Source: Karstenula rhodostoma CBS 690.94
Taxonomy: Eukaryota > Ascomycota > Dothideomycetes > Pleosporales > Didymosphaeriaceae
NCBI GenBank assembly: GCA_010093485.1
Contig: MU001496.1
Span: 214,685-278,684 of the forward strand
Direction of reading: 5' to 3'
DNA: 64,000 nt
A model generated the notes under the pieces. It searched no databases and was not told the DNA's origin. It worked only from the letters and a program-made list of their open reading frames with translations. Made by a program: the position numbers and the translations under genes. Each line of letters begins with the position of its first letter. Positions within the stretch are counted from its first letter, which is position 1. Shown here piece after piece: positions 11,601-23,348 of the stretch.

Positions 11601-13976
11601 GTTTTGACTGCTGCGACTTATGACCCAGCCAAACCCAAGGAGCAGCTGCCGTCTCCCGCTGCGGGGGTCTTCGACAACCTAATTAGTAAAGACGATGACC
11701 CTCGCAGCCATTCTCGCAGCCGCAACGTACAAGACTTGCACCTCGAGGTGGTAGAGACTATCATGGAGAACGGTCCTGACACTGGATACATCAATTTGAG
11801 CCCTCCTCTAACAGGGGCCAGCGTCAAGAGCGCAAAGGCCCGGGGCATTGATCAGTACATCAGCAGCTTGGACGAGGCCAACTACTATTCTCGGAATCGT
11901 GGAGACTCCAAACCTGAGCCTCGTCCGGGCTCACGCACCGAACCTCGTCCAGACAGCCGTACAGCTAGAACTCGCAGCCGAACCCGTGACGCCTCAGAAT
12001 CTCGAGGGCGCTCCGGTGCTCGCTATATCCGCCCTGCTAAACGCTCCCCTTCGTCGCCGGTACCGATGTCCCCTGAAGATGCTGGCATATACGCTCGGAC
12101 AAGTAAAGAGGCTGCAACCAACACGGAGAACTTTGAAGATGAACGATACTATAAGGTCGACGTCGGTTCTCCCATTGCCACTGAGTCGATGGGTAGCAGC
12201 CGAGCTCATCGGAGTCGCGCAAGAACTGGCGCAAGCAAAGTCAGATCATCATCCAAGACAACGCGTCGTGCAGAGTCACCAGAAGTACCACGCGTCAAGA
12301 GTAGAGGCGTCAGTCGTACCTCGAGCAAACGTCGCAAGGATGATCGCGGTCGTAGCTCCACCCGCGATGAGAGCTCCGCGAGGCGCTCCCCTGGGTCGCC
12401 CAAGCCAATGTACCGTGACGATGCAGCCGGCCCAGAATCCTACGAGCCAGTCCGTCCTCGTCAGCGAAGCACGAGTCGTCGCCCCGGAGAGCGTGCACAA
12501 AGCTCACGAAGGGAAATGTCACCGGACCGTCGCTTGCCTCGCGACCGCTCAATGAGCCGCAAAGCAGTTGCTGCTCTGCGAGAGACGAGCCGACCGCGTG
12601 CCACTATACGAGAAGCCTCACCAGATCGCGTGCCAGAACTACCTACCGAGAGCCGACCAGCTTCGCGACACTCCAATCTCTCTGGCCGCTCTGGACACCT
12701 CCGTCCTTCTACGCTTTCTAGGAAGGAACTGGCTGCTAAGGAGCTGGAAGAGCGCCGACTATCACTAGCTCGACGCCCTTCTGCGCCAATCATCCCCCAC
12801 CCTGGCGATTTGGCTCACCGTCCAGTGCCCGTTGAGCGCTCTCATACGGACGACGCAGAATCGTTCGCTACTATCTCCATGCACCGAGATCCCATTCAAC
12901 GTAGTCAAACTGCAGACCCTGAGATATCCAAGAAGTACTCGCCAACGAACAGAATGCACATGGGTGCTACTTCGACGATGTCCGTACCGATCGGCCTCCC
13001 AGCCACTCCACGAGCGATGCGTCATCCTCGGTACATGAGTTCTGATCCGCATGAAAGGGAAGGCATTCCGGCTGTTCCAACAATTCCGGATGCTATGGCT
13101 GCGGTTGCTCAGCAAAACCAGGTTGCTCACGATGATCTGGGCCCTCTCTTGCCTGCCACTACATTTGGTCAGCCAACTCTAGCTCGCTCGGCTTCCGCAC
13201 CTCCAGAGGACCTCTCGCCGATCAATATGGCTCCTAGAATCTCGCCTACTTATCCTTTGGGCAGACGTGGCTCGTTGGGTGGCAACCGTGGTCACTCAAG
13301 AAACACCTCATCAGACGGCATCATCGGGCCGAACTACAAGCGCGTTAGCCCTCCGCCCATTAGGGCCAGTATCGATGCGACTATTCATGAAAACCAGGTT
13401 GTGATCCTTGAATCGGACCCTGCCGCTCCCCCGCTACTCGCGGAACTACAGCACCTTGCAGGACCACCACCTCCACCTCCCGTGCCCCTGCAAATGAATT
13501 CCAGTCCAAAGAGCAGTATGCTCATCAACATTGCCATCGATGAAAACCCCACCGAGAAAATGCAGGAGGCTGTCTCTCCCCTGGCTGCCTCACCTCAGTC
13601 GCACCGACGTGGCCGGGGAAGTGTGAGCGAGAATATCGGCATGACTTTCAAGCGAGTCACCGAGAGGATGCGCAGCACTAGCCGCTCTCGCAACAAATCA
13701 CCACCGATGCGCGCAGAGATCTCTCCTTACGAGAGCGTCCCAGAGTTCTCTTTCTCAAGGACCGCGAGCGGGCGATCCCCTGTTGACAGCCACGGGAGCG
13801 AATACTTTGGCAATTTCTCAATTCCGCCTCCACCTCCACCACCCCAGCCTATGGAGCAGGTTGTGTCTCCGATCGAACAGTTCTCTGGTTACAAGCACCC
13901 CAAGGAAATCCGAGCGAACATGCCTCCCGATACACTTCAAGCTGGTGTTTACCAGCCGGAGACGCCCATGATCTAG
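8673..13976 (+). CDS. WD40 / Gemin5-like alpha-solenoid protein with long disordered tail
   Basis: Four exons: 8673-9262, 9319-9630, 9724-10556 and 10603-13976; introns of 56, 93 and 46 bp keep frame and give 1702 residues. Residues about 40-330 look like a WD40 propeller (segments such as AIVWDLLTGDEVARF and AASWDVRTKRVSYES). Residues about 600-735 form a helical repeat (FVQRLLEKGDIHPAVAILLG, then HNDAVEVYVSRKYFMEAILL) resembling the TPR region of Gemin5/WDR17-type proteins. The remaining ~950 residues are Ser/Arg/Pro-rich, with RS-like stretches, polyproline (PPPPPPVP) and many SP/TP sites, and are probably disordered and phosphorylated. Propeller plus solenoid suggests a scaffold in RNP or trafficking complexes, but the function is inferred. 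Gemin5 orthology is not established. Confidence 0.85.
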
Positions 13977-15117
13977 GCAATTACCCACTACTTCATCTTC
14001 ACCAGATACGTATAATCTCCACGACGACGTTATGACCATTTCGCATTATGCCTTCAAAACCATCATTCCAACCACATTTACTGTTTGAAGCGTAGCATCT
14101 TTTACCATTGTTAGTATCATTAGCGAGTTGTCTTCATCACATTGTTGTCCTGTTCCAAGAGCGGCTCATAGGAGCGTCTCTGAACTCTCTAAAAGACCTG
14201 GATTGGATTTATTCCATGCGCTTCGCGGCGGAAATTTCGGATACCCTTTGCTTCTACCATCATCTACCCTCTTCATCTTCCCGTTAGCACTCGGGAGGGC
14301 GACACAGGTGGCTGTCTATATTAGCGTGTTCATTGCTTTGGCAAGTTTTTAGTTTTGCATTTTCCTTCGCATTTTGAGTATTTTATTTCGACAGGAGACC
14401 ATTGTGCATATGGTGGCTTGGAGCAAGAGTAAAGGCTGACTGCGATAAGATGGGAGAAGGCGAAAGGAGGAAACCATTTCACTTCTATACAATGTACATT
14501 TTTGCCATTCAGCTTTCTTTTCTACCACTCGTCTCCTTGGCTCTCGCTGAATGGTATCGCTCGCTGAATCACCCCTACGCGGATATTGTCTGTCGGTCCT
14601 CCGTTCCAAAGCAGCACTACACGTTATGTCTATCTCGCCTACCTCAAATTGGATACCAGCGGAAACCTTCGGGATATCAACACGGCCTTTGATTATGTCT
14701 TATACCAAAGACGAGCGCCTCGCGGCACAAAAAAGTTACGTCTACCTTTCTTGGAGGATTATTTCTGTCGGTCCTTGTCCTAATAATATTTTCGTCCGGG
14801 TGGTTTGGGGTAATGTGTTTAGGTAGTTAATTCGAAGTCGCTCTCTAATTGCGTGCTCTGGCGTGATGTGGAAGTGGGATGCGCAAATCAGTTGGAAGAT
14901 CGATTACAGCCATGTTTAGCTACAATCTGCACAGCTCGGACTTGTACTGCATTCGATTGTCAGGTTTGTACTTGCTGACAGAGAAGAAAGGGCTATAAGC
15001 AGGTGCCAGCTAACAGATCTTCGCACATGATTGGCTCAGCCGTGTCGCCACCTTGAACCTCTCGACTCCTCTTCTCTCAACCCTTTCGCGCTGGGGAGTC
15101 ATTCACAGTGCCATCGC
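13977..15117. other. intergenic, no gene seen
   Basis: Contains the 3' UTR of the WD40 gene and AT-richer sequence. Short reading frames around 14400-14830 lack domains and start context. Nothing else is supported. Confidence 0.5.
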
Positions 15118-15274
15118 CAACAGGTGTTGCAATAATTATTGAGCGCTGGTCTAAGCTTAACGCGATTAGCTAGTACCCTATATTCCCTGCGAGATCTGTT
15201 CTCCTCCAGTAGAATTAGGGTGGCAAGGTATTAGTTATTATTAGAGCGCTCAATAATTATTGCACCACCTGTTG
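15118..15274. mobile_element. MITE-like element with 30-bp terminal inverted repeats
   Basis: A 157-bp element bounded by inverted repeats at 15118-15147 and 15245-15274 that match at 29 of 30 positions; the outer end reads CAACAGGTG and the inner end ATAATTATTGAGCGCT. The four bases TCGC occur immediately outside both ends (15114-15117 and 15275-15278) and may be a target-site duplication. The interior has no coding capacity, so this would be a non-autonomous DNA transposon moved by a transposase elsewhere. I cannot assign a superfamily. It sits between the 3' ends and 5' regions of genes, not inside one. Confidence 0.75.
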
Positions 15275-16160
15275 TCGCTTGTATTCGGAACCTGAGCCAG
15301 CGCTTTTCGGTTAGGGCTCACCGTGCTATTGCATGCGCATAGTGTCACCGGCAGTCAATGCGATGAGCTCTGACGGCCAACACATGTCTGTCCTGTGCGG
15401 CTCTTCCCCGCCACCACGCCGCACGCGTCACATGCACATGTCACTGTCAGTTTGCGAACAAATGGACAAGCCTCCCGTACTTGAATTTGACAACGTGACT
15501 TCCGTGAGTACATTGCTTTCCAAACGTCAGGTGTGGATCTTCCAGCGTGATTCGCCCAACATGGTGCTCCGTTGGTCGGCGTTGTATATATTCACATCGA
15601 GGAACTCACACGACGAAGACAGTTTGTTCCGCGTTTCAATTCAACTGTTCACCCCCGATCAACAAAACGCACCATAGATTCGAGACCGCATCGCACAAGT
15701 TAGGCTGCCGCGACTTTTAAGACGGAGGGCAGCGCCGGTGACAGATATATTCACATTGTGGACACGATCTCGGACTATCGCACAGCCACCATACGTCCTG
15801 TGGATATTCATGATTTACAGATAGCATTGGAGTCATACACAGTGTTGAGGTTGAGCAACACCCCCACCGATGCAGTCAGGCCCCACAGGTATATACACCC
15901 AATTCTACCAAGATCATTACGAGAGTAACTTTCAAAGCTACCGAGATCAACCATTACCAGGTCCACGGACCACCTCACCACGTGCGCGCGCGCAACTGCC
16001 TGACACATATTAGGCTGCACTGCAGCTTCCAACTCAAGCCCGATTTCTTGTATACGAACATTTCTACTCGAGTGGGCTCACTTGATACGTTTTACAGCAC
16101 TCCCAAGTATAGATACTCACGGTAAAGAGCGAGGTGTCTATCCAGCATACCATATCCACG
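15275..16160. other. intergenic, upstream of the F-box gene
   Basis: No gene supported. A 114-codon frame at 15333-15677 has no recognisable domain. The last 100-200 bp probably contain the F-box gene promoter. Confidence 0.5.
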
Positions 16161-17176
16161 ATGGCCGCTACTACTTCTTCCAACCTTATATCTTTCCCAC
16201 CCGAGCTGGTCCTCGAAGTTATCGAACGGCTGCCTTACGGCGACGGCAGCGTGGTTTCCAATCTGGCCAGAACGCATTCAAGACTTCAAACCATCCTCTC
16301 CTCCTACGAGCAGTCTCTCACGAATCGCTTTGCGCGCAGGGAGCTTAGACACGCAGCCACCGATTTCCCAACCGAGCAGCGAGGATTCAGATGGTTGCAG
16401 AGCTGCGCCAAGCGCTACGATCGTGTAGACGACCTGATGGCGATGCTGGTCAGTGAGCACAACGTCTCGCCCGTGCACAAGCACAACATGGGCCTCGCCA
16501 ACACCGGACTCCTCCTACTGTACCATCTTCAGTCATTCGGTACGCATCCTTCCCAGCGCTATGTAAACTATACTGACCAAGTTCAGCATCACACTCCGCC
16601 AAGCTCGCGTTCTTGAAGTCCTTACCAAAGGATCCGCTGACGGCAATGTACCTCGCCATCCACCACGCCACCTTGACCGCCCGCTACCACGGCGAAGGTA
16701 TAATCCACCAGCGCACCTACGGTCGCTTCATGGACGCCAACACCATCTCCCTCCGCTCAGACATCGAGTTCTGCTTCGCGGAAGCTAGTCTGGAACTCGG
16801 GCCCTCCTTCATCCATGCTTCTCTTCTCCCGACCGATCCGCCTGCCACTTCCCTATCCGCAGAAGTCACCCTCCTGAACTTCTACCACGACCACGCGATC
16901 CACGACTGGTTCTTGGAAGCTGGGCTGCAGGGCGTGGAGGGCATCGGCATGCCGCCTGTCACGCAGGGCCCGAGGAAGGGTGTCAGGGAGAGGAGCTTGT
17001 GGACGACGCTATTGGAGCGCATGGCTGGGCTTATGGCGTGTCCGCTGGAGAACGTGAGGGGTGCGATCGAGGAGGATGCTGCGCCACATGACCATGATTT
17101 GGCGTGGCTGGATTTGGAGGGGAAAGCGTCGTTGATGAGGGGCGAGGACCTTGTTCCTGTGCTTGTGGAGGGGTGA
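16161..17176 (+). CDS. F-box domain protein
   Basis: Two exons, 16161-16539 and 16587-17176, with a 47-bp intron, give 322 residues. The start is the ATG in CACGATGGCC. Residues about 10-50 form an F-box (SFPPELVLEVIERLPYGDGS, then SNLARTHSRLQTIL), which in this family binds Skp1 and places the protein in an SCF ubiquitin ligase as substrate receptor. The rest has no LRR or WD40 repeats that I can see; it resembles the fungal F-box proteins with a lineage-specific C-terminal domain, so the substrate is unknown. It faces the NIT2-like gene tail to tail. Confidence 0.85.
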
Positions 17177-17526
17177 AGAGATTGGCGGGAGAGACGTCGC
17201 GTGGCGATATGCGCATTTTTGCACGGTAGATGGGTATGGACAGCGAGTTCGTAAGGCGGCTGCCTTGCTTATGACCCACGAGTTATGCTTACGAAGAGTA
17301 CCGTTATGAGGGTAGAGGTTCGACGGCTAGGAAAGAGGGAGGTCGACACGCGGGATATCGTTAATTGTATCGCTGGTAAGCCGCCTTGGGTAGCAGGGGG
17401 CGCCACCTACACGGTGGCTATTGACATCTCATTCAGTTATAAACTTACCAGTTTCCTTCCCCGACTGCTCACCTTCAAGTAAGCTCGGGATATACATCCG
17501 TCCGCCTCAACAAGGGCACCTCCCTC

Positions 17527-18813
17527 CTAATCTTCTCCAAGTACTCGAGATCGATCTCGGCCAACGCAATCTATCCCGATTAGCACATGTTCCCCCTCGC
17601 CCAACACCACCCCACTCACCTCACCAACATCCAGCCCCCTCCCTTTCTCATCCTCCTCACCCCCCAACTCCGCAACCACCCTCCCCCACGGATCAACAAC
17701 CATACTATGCCCATAGCTCCTCCGCGTCTCCTCCTCATTATGAAACCCCACCTGCGCCGCCGCAACAACATAACTCTGCGTCTCAATCGCCCTCGCCCTT
17801 AGCAGCGCCTCCCAATGCGCCTTCCCCGTCGGCACCGTAAACGCAGACGGATACACCAGCACCTGGGCGCCCCTATTCCTCAACGCGACGCCGACCTCGG
17901 GAAACCGCAAATCAAAGCAAATCAACATGCCTACCTTCCCCAGCGGCGTAGCGACGGGGTCCTCGATGCGGACCCCGCGCTCCACGCTCGCCGACTCCTG
18001 CAGGGTAGGCCCGTCCGCGATGGCCACGTCGAAGAGGTGCAGTTTCGTGTAGCGGTGCGCGATGGTGCCGGAGGCGTCGATCCAGAGGAGCGTGTTGAGG
18101 ACTTTTGCGCCCGAGGGGGTGGGTTCGTGGATGCCGACGGAGAGGGGGAGGTTGTGTTTTTTGGCGGCGGCGCGGAGGCCGAGGACGAAGGGGGAGGTGG
18201 TGAGGGGGCGGGCGAGGGAGAGGGTCTCGTCCGCTGAGGAGGCGATGTAGTCGGCGGCTTCGGGGAGGAAGAGGGCCGCGGCGCCCAAGGCGGAGGCCCG
18301 TTGGATGAGGGTCGTGCATTGTGTGAGGTTGTGCGTCATGGAGGCTGTGGAGCGGATTTGGCCGATTGCCTGGGGTGGGGTTAGTAGGTGGGTTGTGGTG
18401 GGGGGATCGCGGATGCATGGCGGGGATGTGGATGTGTGCAAAACTTGAGGGGAAGTGTAGGTTCGCAGTGGAGACAGAGTAAACGCCGGTTCTTCTGGAG
18501 GTGTCTCTTTGTGGAATTCTAATCCACCCTGTTCACTTTGATCGTCTGACCGCGGCATTTGAGTGAATGCCTGGGCCACGCGGGGGAGAGATAATGACGT
18601 CGTTACCCGATCGTATGGTGGTCTGGAGAATGTACATGCATTACGAAAGAGTGATAAGAACAAACAGTGAGGCAAGTGTAGGAGAATGAAGCTAGACAAT
18701 GAATACTCTGCTTTGATACCCTCATGGTGATGGCCAAGATAAGATGGATCTGAAGCAGAAAGTGATACTGGAAAGGAAAGGAAAGACTGGTCTGTACTCA
18801 CTGCTAGAGGCAT
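17527..18813 (-). CDS. NIT2: carbon-nitrogen hydrolase, Nit1/yeast-Nit2 type (deaminated glutathione amidase)
   Basis: Exon 1 is only 12 nt (18802-18813, encoding MPLA), then a 432-bp intron (GTGAGT donor; CCCAG acceptor) and exon 2 at 17527-18369, giving 284 residues. The spliced start MPLAAIGQIRSTASMTHNL matches the usual N-terminus of this family. The catalytic Glu-Lys-Cys triad is visible: E41 (FLPEAADY), K113 (YTKLHLFD) and C155 (LICFDLRFPE). The family hydrolyses amides; the Nit1 branch repairs deaminated glutathione, an error product of transaminases. The long intron has no in-frame stop and is a multiple of three, so an unspliced mRNA would encode a protein about 144 residues longer. 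The frame also stays open upstream to 18873. Confidence 0.88.
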   Translation of the reverse strand: MPLAVSTDQSFLSFPVSLSASDPSYLGHHHEGIKAEYSLSSFILLHLPHCLFLSLFRNACTFSRPPYDRVTTSLSLPRVAQAFTQMPRSDDQSEQGGLEFHKETPPEEPAFTLSPLRTYTSPQVLHTSTSPPCIRDPPTTTHLLTPPQAIGQIRSTASMTHNLTQCTTLIQRASALGAAALFLPEAADYIASSADETLSLARPLTTSPFVLGLRAAAKKHNLPLSVGIHEPTPSGAKVLNTLLWIDASGTIAHRYTKLHLFDVAIADGPTLQESASVERGVRIEDPVATPLGKVGMLICFDLRFPEVGVALRNRGAQVLVYPSAFTVPTGKAHWEALLRARAIETQSYVVAAAQVGFHNEEETRRSYGHSMVVDPWGRVVAELGGEEDEKGRGLDVGEVSGVVLGEGEHVLIGIDCVGRDRSRVLGED

Positions 18814-18873
18814 CTTGGATAATTTATGTGGCTGGTTGCCACAGTCCGAATGTGTCGTGTGCGACGAGTACAA

Positions 18874-19475
18874 ACTGGGGGTGAACGACTGGGGGATCTG
18901 ATATGATGAGTACCAGAACGCTGACTAAGCTAATCGATCATCTGCGCGGAGCACCATGACAACTGTGTTTCTTTGGAAAAAGAAAGCCGTAGAATGAAAC
19001 GAGTTGCAGGTACTTTGTCGAGATGAAACGATTCGTTTCGCTTTCCCAAGCAAGAGATTGGAACCCGTTCCGCAATGCGGTGCTCCCAGACCCTGGCGTT
19101 TCCTAGCTCCATCCCGCGTCGGCGGGCCAGCAACAATGTTTCCACCTGGCCCGAAACGCCTCACAGCCCACTGCGCCTGCGCCTCGTACAAACCCCACCG
19201 AGTCTCTCAGCCGATTGTTCCAATTGTGCCGCCGTGTCCACGTGAGCGTACAGGCCGACCGACGACGTCGAAAGACGACATTGCATACGCGTACACGCCC
19301 ACCCTCGCGTCCCCAGGTGCAACTCGACCAGACTCCCGATCTGGCCTCTCGCGCGCCCAAACGATGAATGGCCCCAGGCGAAAGACGACCCGCTGGTGAT
19401 TGCTGCTAAGGCCTCTGAACACGTACACTCGCTTGCAACCATCAACTACACAGAGAAGATCGAGAACTCACCGCC
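18874..19475. other. divergent promoter region between NIT2-like and TMF1-like genes
   Basis: Head-to-head spacer of about 660 bp between start codons at 18813 (minus) and 19476 (plus). No gene supported inside it. Confidence 0.5.
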
Positions 19476-22217
19476 ATGGCGCAGCGCAAGGGAGGCTGGG
19501 GCTCGTTCCTAGGCAGCGCTGTGTCGGGTCTGGAGTCGCGGCTGGATAGCATCCTCACCGACGATGACCAGGCGAGCGCGAAGTTGCGGGCGGCCGAGGC
19601 GGCGGCCAAAGTGGACGCGGCCGAGAAGCTGCGCTTGCAGGTCGACCAAGGTGCGTGTAGAGAGAGCATGACGCCGTGGTGGGGAGTAGATGCTGACGGC
19701 ACAAGTGTCCCGTAGCTCCTCACGAAGCCGGCCGAACTCGCGGCTGCAGGACCGTCTCGCCAAAGCCGTCCACAAAGGAAAGGAAGGCGCCGACTCGAGG
19801 CCGTCGTCGGACCTGGGATCGCGCCCCGAGAGCCCTGCGCTGAAGAACCCCTCCATCGACGCTCCCAGGACGAGCATAGACTCTAGGACGTCCGAAACAG
19901 CACCACCAGAGATCCCGCTTGACAGCAAGCCTGAACCCCCAAAAGCCGACCAAGTCGACCAAGCAGCAGCCGAACCGTCGCCCCGGCCCTCGGTCGATGC
20001 CACGCCCGTCTCTCCCCCAGCGCCATCGGTAGTCTCCGAACAGCCTTCGTCGATACCCGCCCTCACTATGACCATACCGTCGATTTTGACCCCGCAAACC
20101 TCGTCCCCCCGCCAGTCCGTCGACAGCTCGCTGTCTCGCCCCTCGGTTGAGATGTCGACCCCCGCAGAGCCCATCGCAGCGTCCCAAGACCCCGAAACGC
20201 TTCAGGTTGAACTGTCTGCGCTGCAAACCACACACGACGAGATGCTCCGCGGGCATCGCGAGGAGCTCAATGCCCACCTAGAGCGCATCGACGCCCTCCA
20301 ATCGAAGCTCACATATCTTTCGCAACAGCTCGCGTCCTCTGCCAAAGCCTCAGACTCCGCAGCCACCCCGGTGGACAAGAAACTAGCGGAGAGGGATGCA
20401 CAGATAGCAGCGCTCATGGAAGAGGGGCAGAAGCTGTCAAAGATGGAGATGAAGCACATGACCACCATCAAGAAGATGCGAGCGAGAGCTTTGGAAACGG
20501 ACAAGGACATGGCGAATCTCAAGCAACGGCTGTCCAAGGCCGAAAGGGCGATCGCGGAGCAGACGGACAGGGCCAAGCGCGCCGAGACTGCCGAAAAGGC
20601 AGCGCAGGACAAGCTCAAGGTCGTGGCTAAGATCGAGAAAGACATTGAATTGATACGATCGGAGCGCGAAGAGGCCGGTCTCACCATAGCGGAGCTGAGG
20701 AGACAACTCAGTGACGCATTGACGAGGGCTGAGGATGCGGAGAAGCGCGTTCAGGCTGGAGCTCTGGAGGCGGAGAAGCGAGCCACGGCTTCGTTGCAGG
20801 AAGATATCGATAACTTGCGCATCGAGAAGAAGCTCGCTGAAGACCGTGCCAAGAAAGACCTGCAAGAGGCGAGAGACGAAGCCATACGGCAGCAGGAAAG
20901 AGCTAATGTCTCCGAATTGGAGCTGCGTGGCGAGATTGCTGTAGGTTTTCCACCGGGCTTATCTGTTCCCCTCCAAATTGACATTATCCGCAGAACCTTG
21001 AATCCAAACTCGAACTCCTTCGAAGCCGCTCCGAAGAAGTCTCGTCTTCGGCATCTGGCGATTCCCAGGCCATGCTGCTCCGCCAGATCGAAACCCTCCA
21101 AACCCAGTACGCTCTCGCATCCGAAAATTGGCAGGGCATCGAAGGAACCCTTACTTCCCGCGTTGCAGCCTTGGAGAAGGACCGTGACGAAACGGCAAAG
21201 CGTGAAACCGACATTCGACGAAAAGCCCGAGAGGTAAATTCCAAAGCACGCAGATTGGAAGATGAACTGGAGAGCATCAACGATCGTGCGCGAACACTCG
21301 AGCAGGACCTCACCGAGCAGCGCAACTCAGCAAAGAAGCTCCAAGCGCGTTTGACGCAAGCAGAGACTGTGGCGCAAGATGCCCGCACCGACCTCGAACG
21401 CGAGAAAAAGGTCATGGAAGCAGACTTCTCGCAAAGACTGGAGGAAGAGAAGAGCAGGTGGAGGCTAGAAATGCAGTCTCAAATGACCCTCTCAGAAAAC
21501 CACCTGAGGGCTGACTCTCCTGGAGCTAGCTTGCGAAGGAACTCCCCAGATCCTTTCGGCATATATGGCACGAACCGCCGAACTGTACTGCCACGCTCGA
21601 TATCCCAGGGCATGGAAACGCCAATAGACCGTATGCTCGAAGAGGCACGTCGGCCGTCTTCTTCTCGACAGAAGTCAAACTCGACTCGTCCCAGGACCCC
21701 GGAGATTGGGTCGCCGCAAAGGCAGGACTCATTCCCTTCCATCTCATCCAACCTAATGAGCAATGGGCACAGTGCGTCCAACACCCCGTCCATCCACACC
21801 CCGTCTTTCGACGACGCTGGCTTCGACGCAAACTCATCACCGCATCGCACAATCAACGATATGATATCCGTCAGCACCGTTGGCGCGGGTCCCAGCGTCC
21901 AACTCGTCGAGCGCCTCTCCACCGCCGTGCGCCGCCTGGAATCCGAAAAGGCCACCAACAAGGAAGAACTGGCGCGTCTCATCAGCCAGCGCGACGAGGC
22001 CCGAGAAGAAGTCGTCTCGCTCATGCGGGAGATTGACGAGAAGCGCGAACAAGGCGACAAGGTCGAGCGACTGGAAAAGGAAATGCAGGAGATGAAGGAG
22101 CGGTACGAGAAGTGTTTGGAGATGCTGGGCGAGAAGTCGGAGAGGGTCGACGAGCTGGAAGAGGACTTGAAGGATGTGAAGAAGATGTATCGGGATTTGG
22201 TGAACAGCAAGTACTAG
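19476..22217 (+). CDS. TMF1: TMF1/Sgm1-like Golgi coiled-coil protein
   Basis: Three exons: 19476-19650, 19706-20940 and 20994-22217, giving 877 residues. The N-terminus (MAQRKGGWGSFLGSAVSG) and a Ser/Pro-rich linker precede long heptad-rich coiled coils (about residues 180-530). The C-terminal ~100 residues (VQLVERLSTAVRRLESEKAT ... DVKKMYRDLVNSKY) match the Rab6-binding 'TATA-binding' domain of TMF/ARA160 and yeast Sgm1. These proteins tether retrograde vesicles at the Golgi. The first intron uses an AAG acceptor at 19703-19705 with a TGCTGAC branch sequence; another acceptor is possible but breaks frame. Orthology is well supported by the C-terminal domain; the tethering role is family knowledge. 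Confidence 0.88.
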
Positions 22218-23348
22218 CGCGTGACGCGTCTGCGAGGATAGCCAAGTGTATGGTAGGGTACTTGTTGGCTTTAGCATAGGCGATTTCTGGACTTGGACTA
22301 CGCCAGGGATATGTATCTGTTGGAACGATTCTGGGTCTATCGCTCCGCGTGCCATCCACTCACTTCACTCAAAGTGTTGTATTTTTTCACTCGCGTGGAC
22401 CATGGCGCGGCGATGCCTGCTGCGTGGCATCTTCCTGACACCTGATGCGGGCAAGAACATCGCCCGCCGCCCGCCGCCAACGACTCATTGTCTTCTTGAA
22501 GAGGGCCCTGCAACAGCTGGGCCCTGCATAGAGTTTTCTGGCAAGGATGTCTGGCGATGGAGATAAGTCTTTGCCTTCGTGGCGAAGGGAAGGGATGGTT
22601 CCAGCCCTGTCCTTGCACAGAAAACGCTGACTCTGGTGGGAAAGCAGGTTGTTAGTTGGTTCCTTGTTCCGGTCGACAAGGCTCCAGCGAGTATGTACCC
22701 CTGACGAGCTACACACTTATAGTGTTTTCTATCCAATCCCCTTACTCTTCGTGAGCGCGCCGCCAATTGGTGGTAACAGCAACTTCACCAGTCCTCTCCC
22801 GGCACCCGATGCAGCTCGAAGAGCTCTTTTGCGCGCCGCGCACGTAACATGGCAGTGTCTGACCACCTCTTTTGGGGCATTACTCCTTTCTCGATAAGCA
22901 CAAGTGGCTGCATTCGCTGCTTCGGTCTTGCCACGGCATCGTACTCGCCGAAAAGGTTTCACGGCATGCGTTAAGTGTGGTTCCCTGCGCAGTGGCCCCG
23001 GCCAGCGCTGAAGGGGCTATCTCCTCAAGAATGCGAATATATCAATTTGGGGGCGGAAATTACATTGCCTTCTTGCTTCTTACTTTTCATAGGTCGTGGC
23101 CTGCGTACAATCACTGCAGTTCCCCTCCCAGCTGTGCGCACGAATACGAAGTTTCGCCCCTTCCAAACCACAGCTGGCCATGCTCTTGCATGCTATCCAC
23201 CATTTAGCCGCTAAGCTGAGCAGCGACTGTACCAAGTTTATAAAAACTTTAGCATCGGAGCAAGATGGAGACCTGGTCGAATGCCAATATAAAACCACGG
23301 CCTCATCCAGCTTTGCTCTGGTAATCATACAATAACATCAAACAGACC
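22218..23348. other. intergenic, no gene seen
   Basis: About 1.1 kb between two plus-strand genes. Frames such as 22872-23207 lack domains and are probably chance. A TATAAAA-like sequence at 23239-23245 and CAATATAAAACC near 23286-23297 may serve the next gene. Confidence 0.5.

Noticed and set aside
15333..15677. 114-codon plus-strand ORF next to the MITE
   Set aside because: No similarity to transposases or other families that I can recognise; likely chance.
18370..18873. Long N-terminal extension of the NIT2-like protein as the main product
   Set aside because: The conserved family start MPLA|AIGQIRSTAS is recreated by a canonical GTGAGT...CAG intron. The extension lacks any domain and is low-complexity. 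Kept only as a possible isoform.
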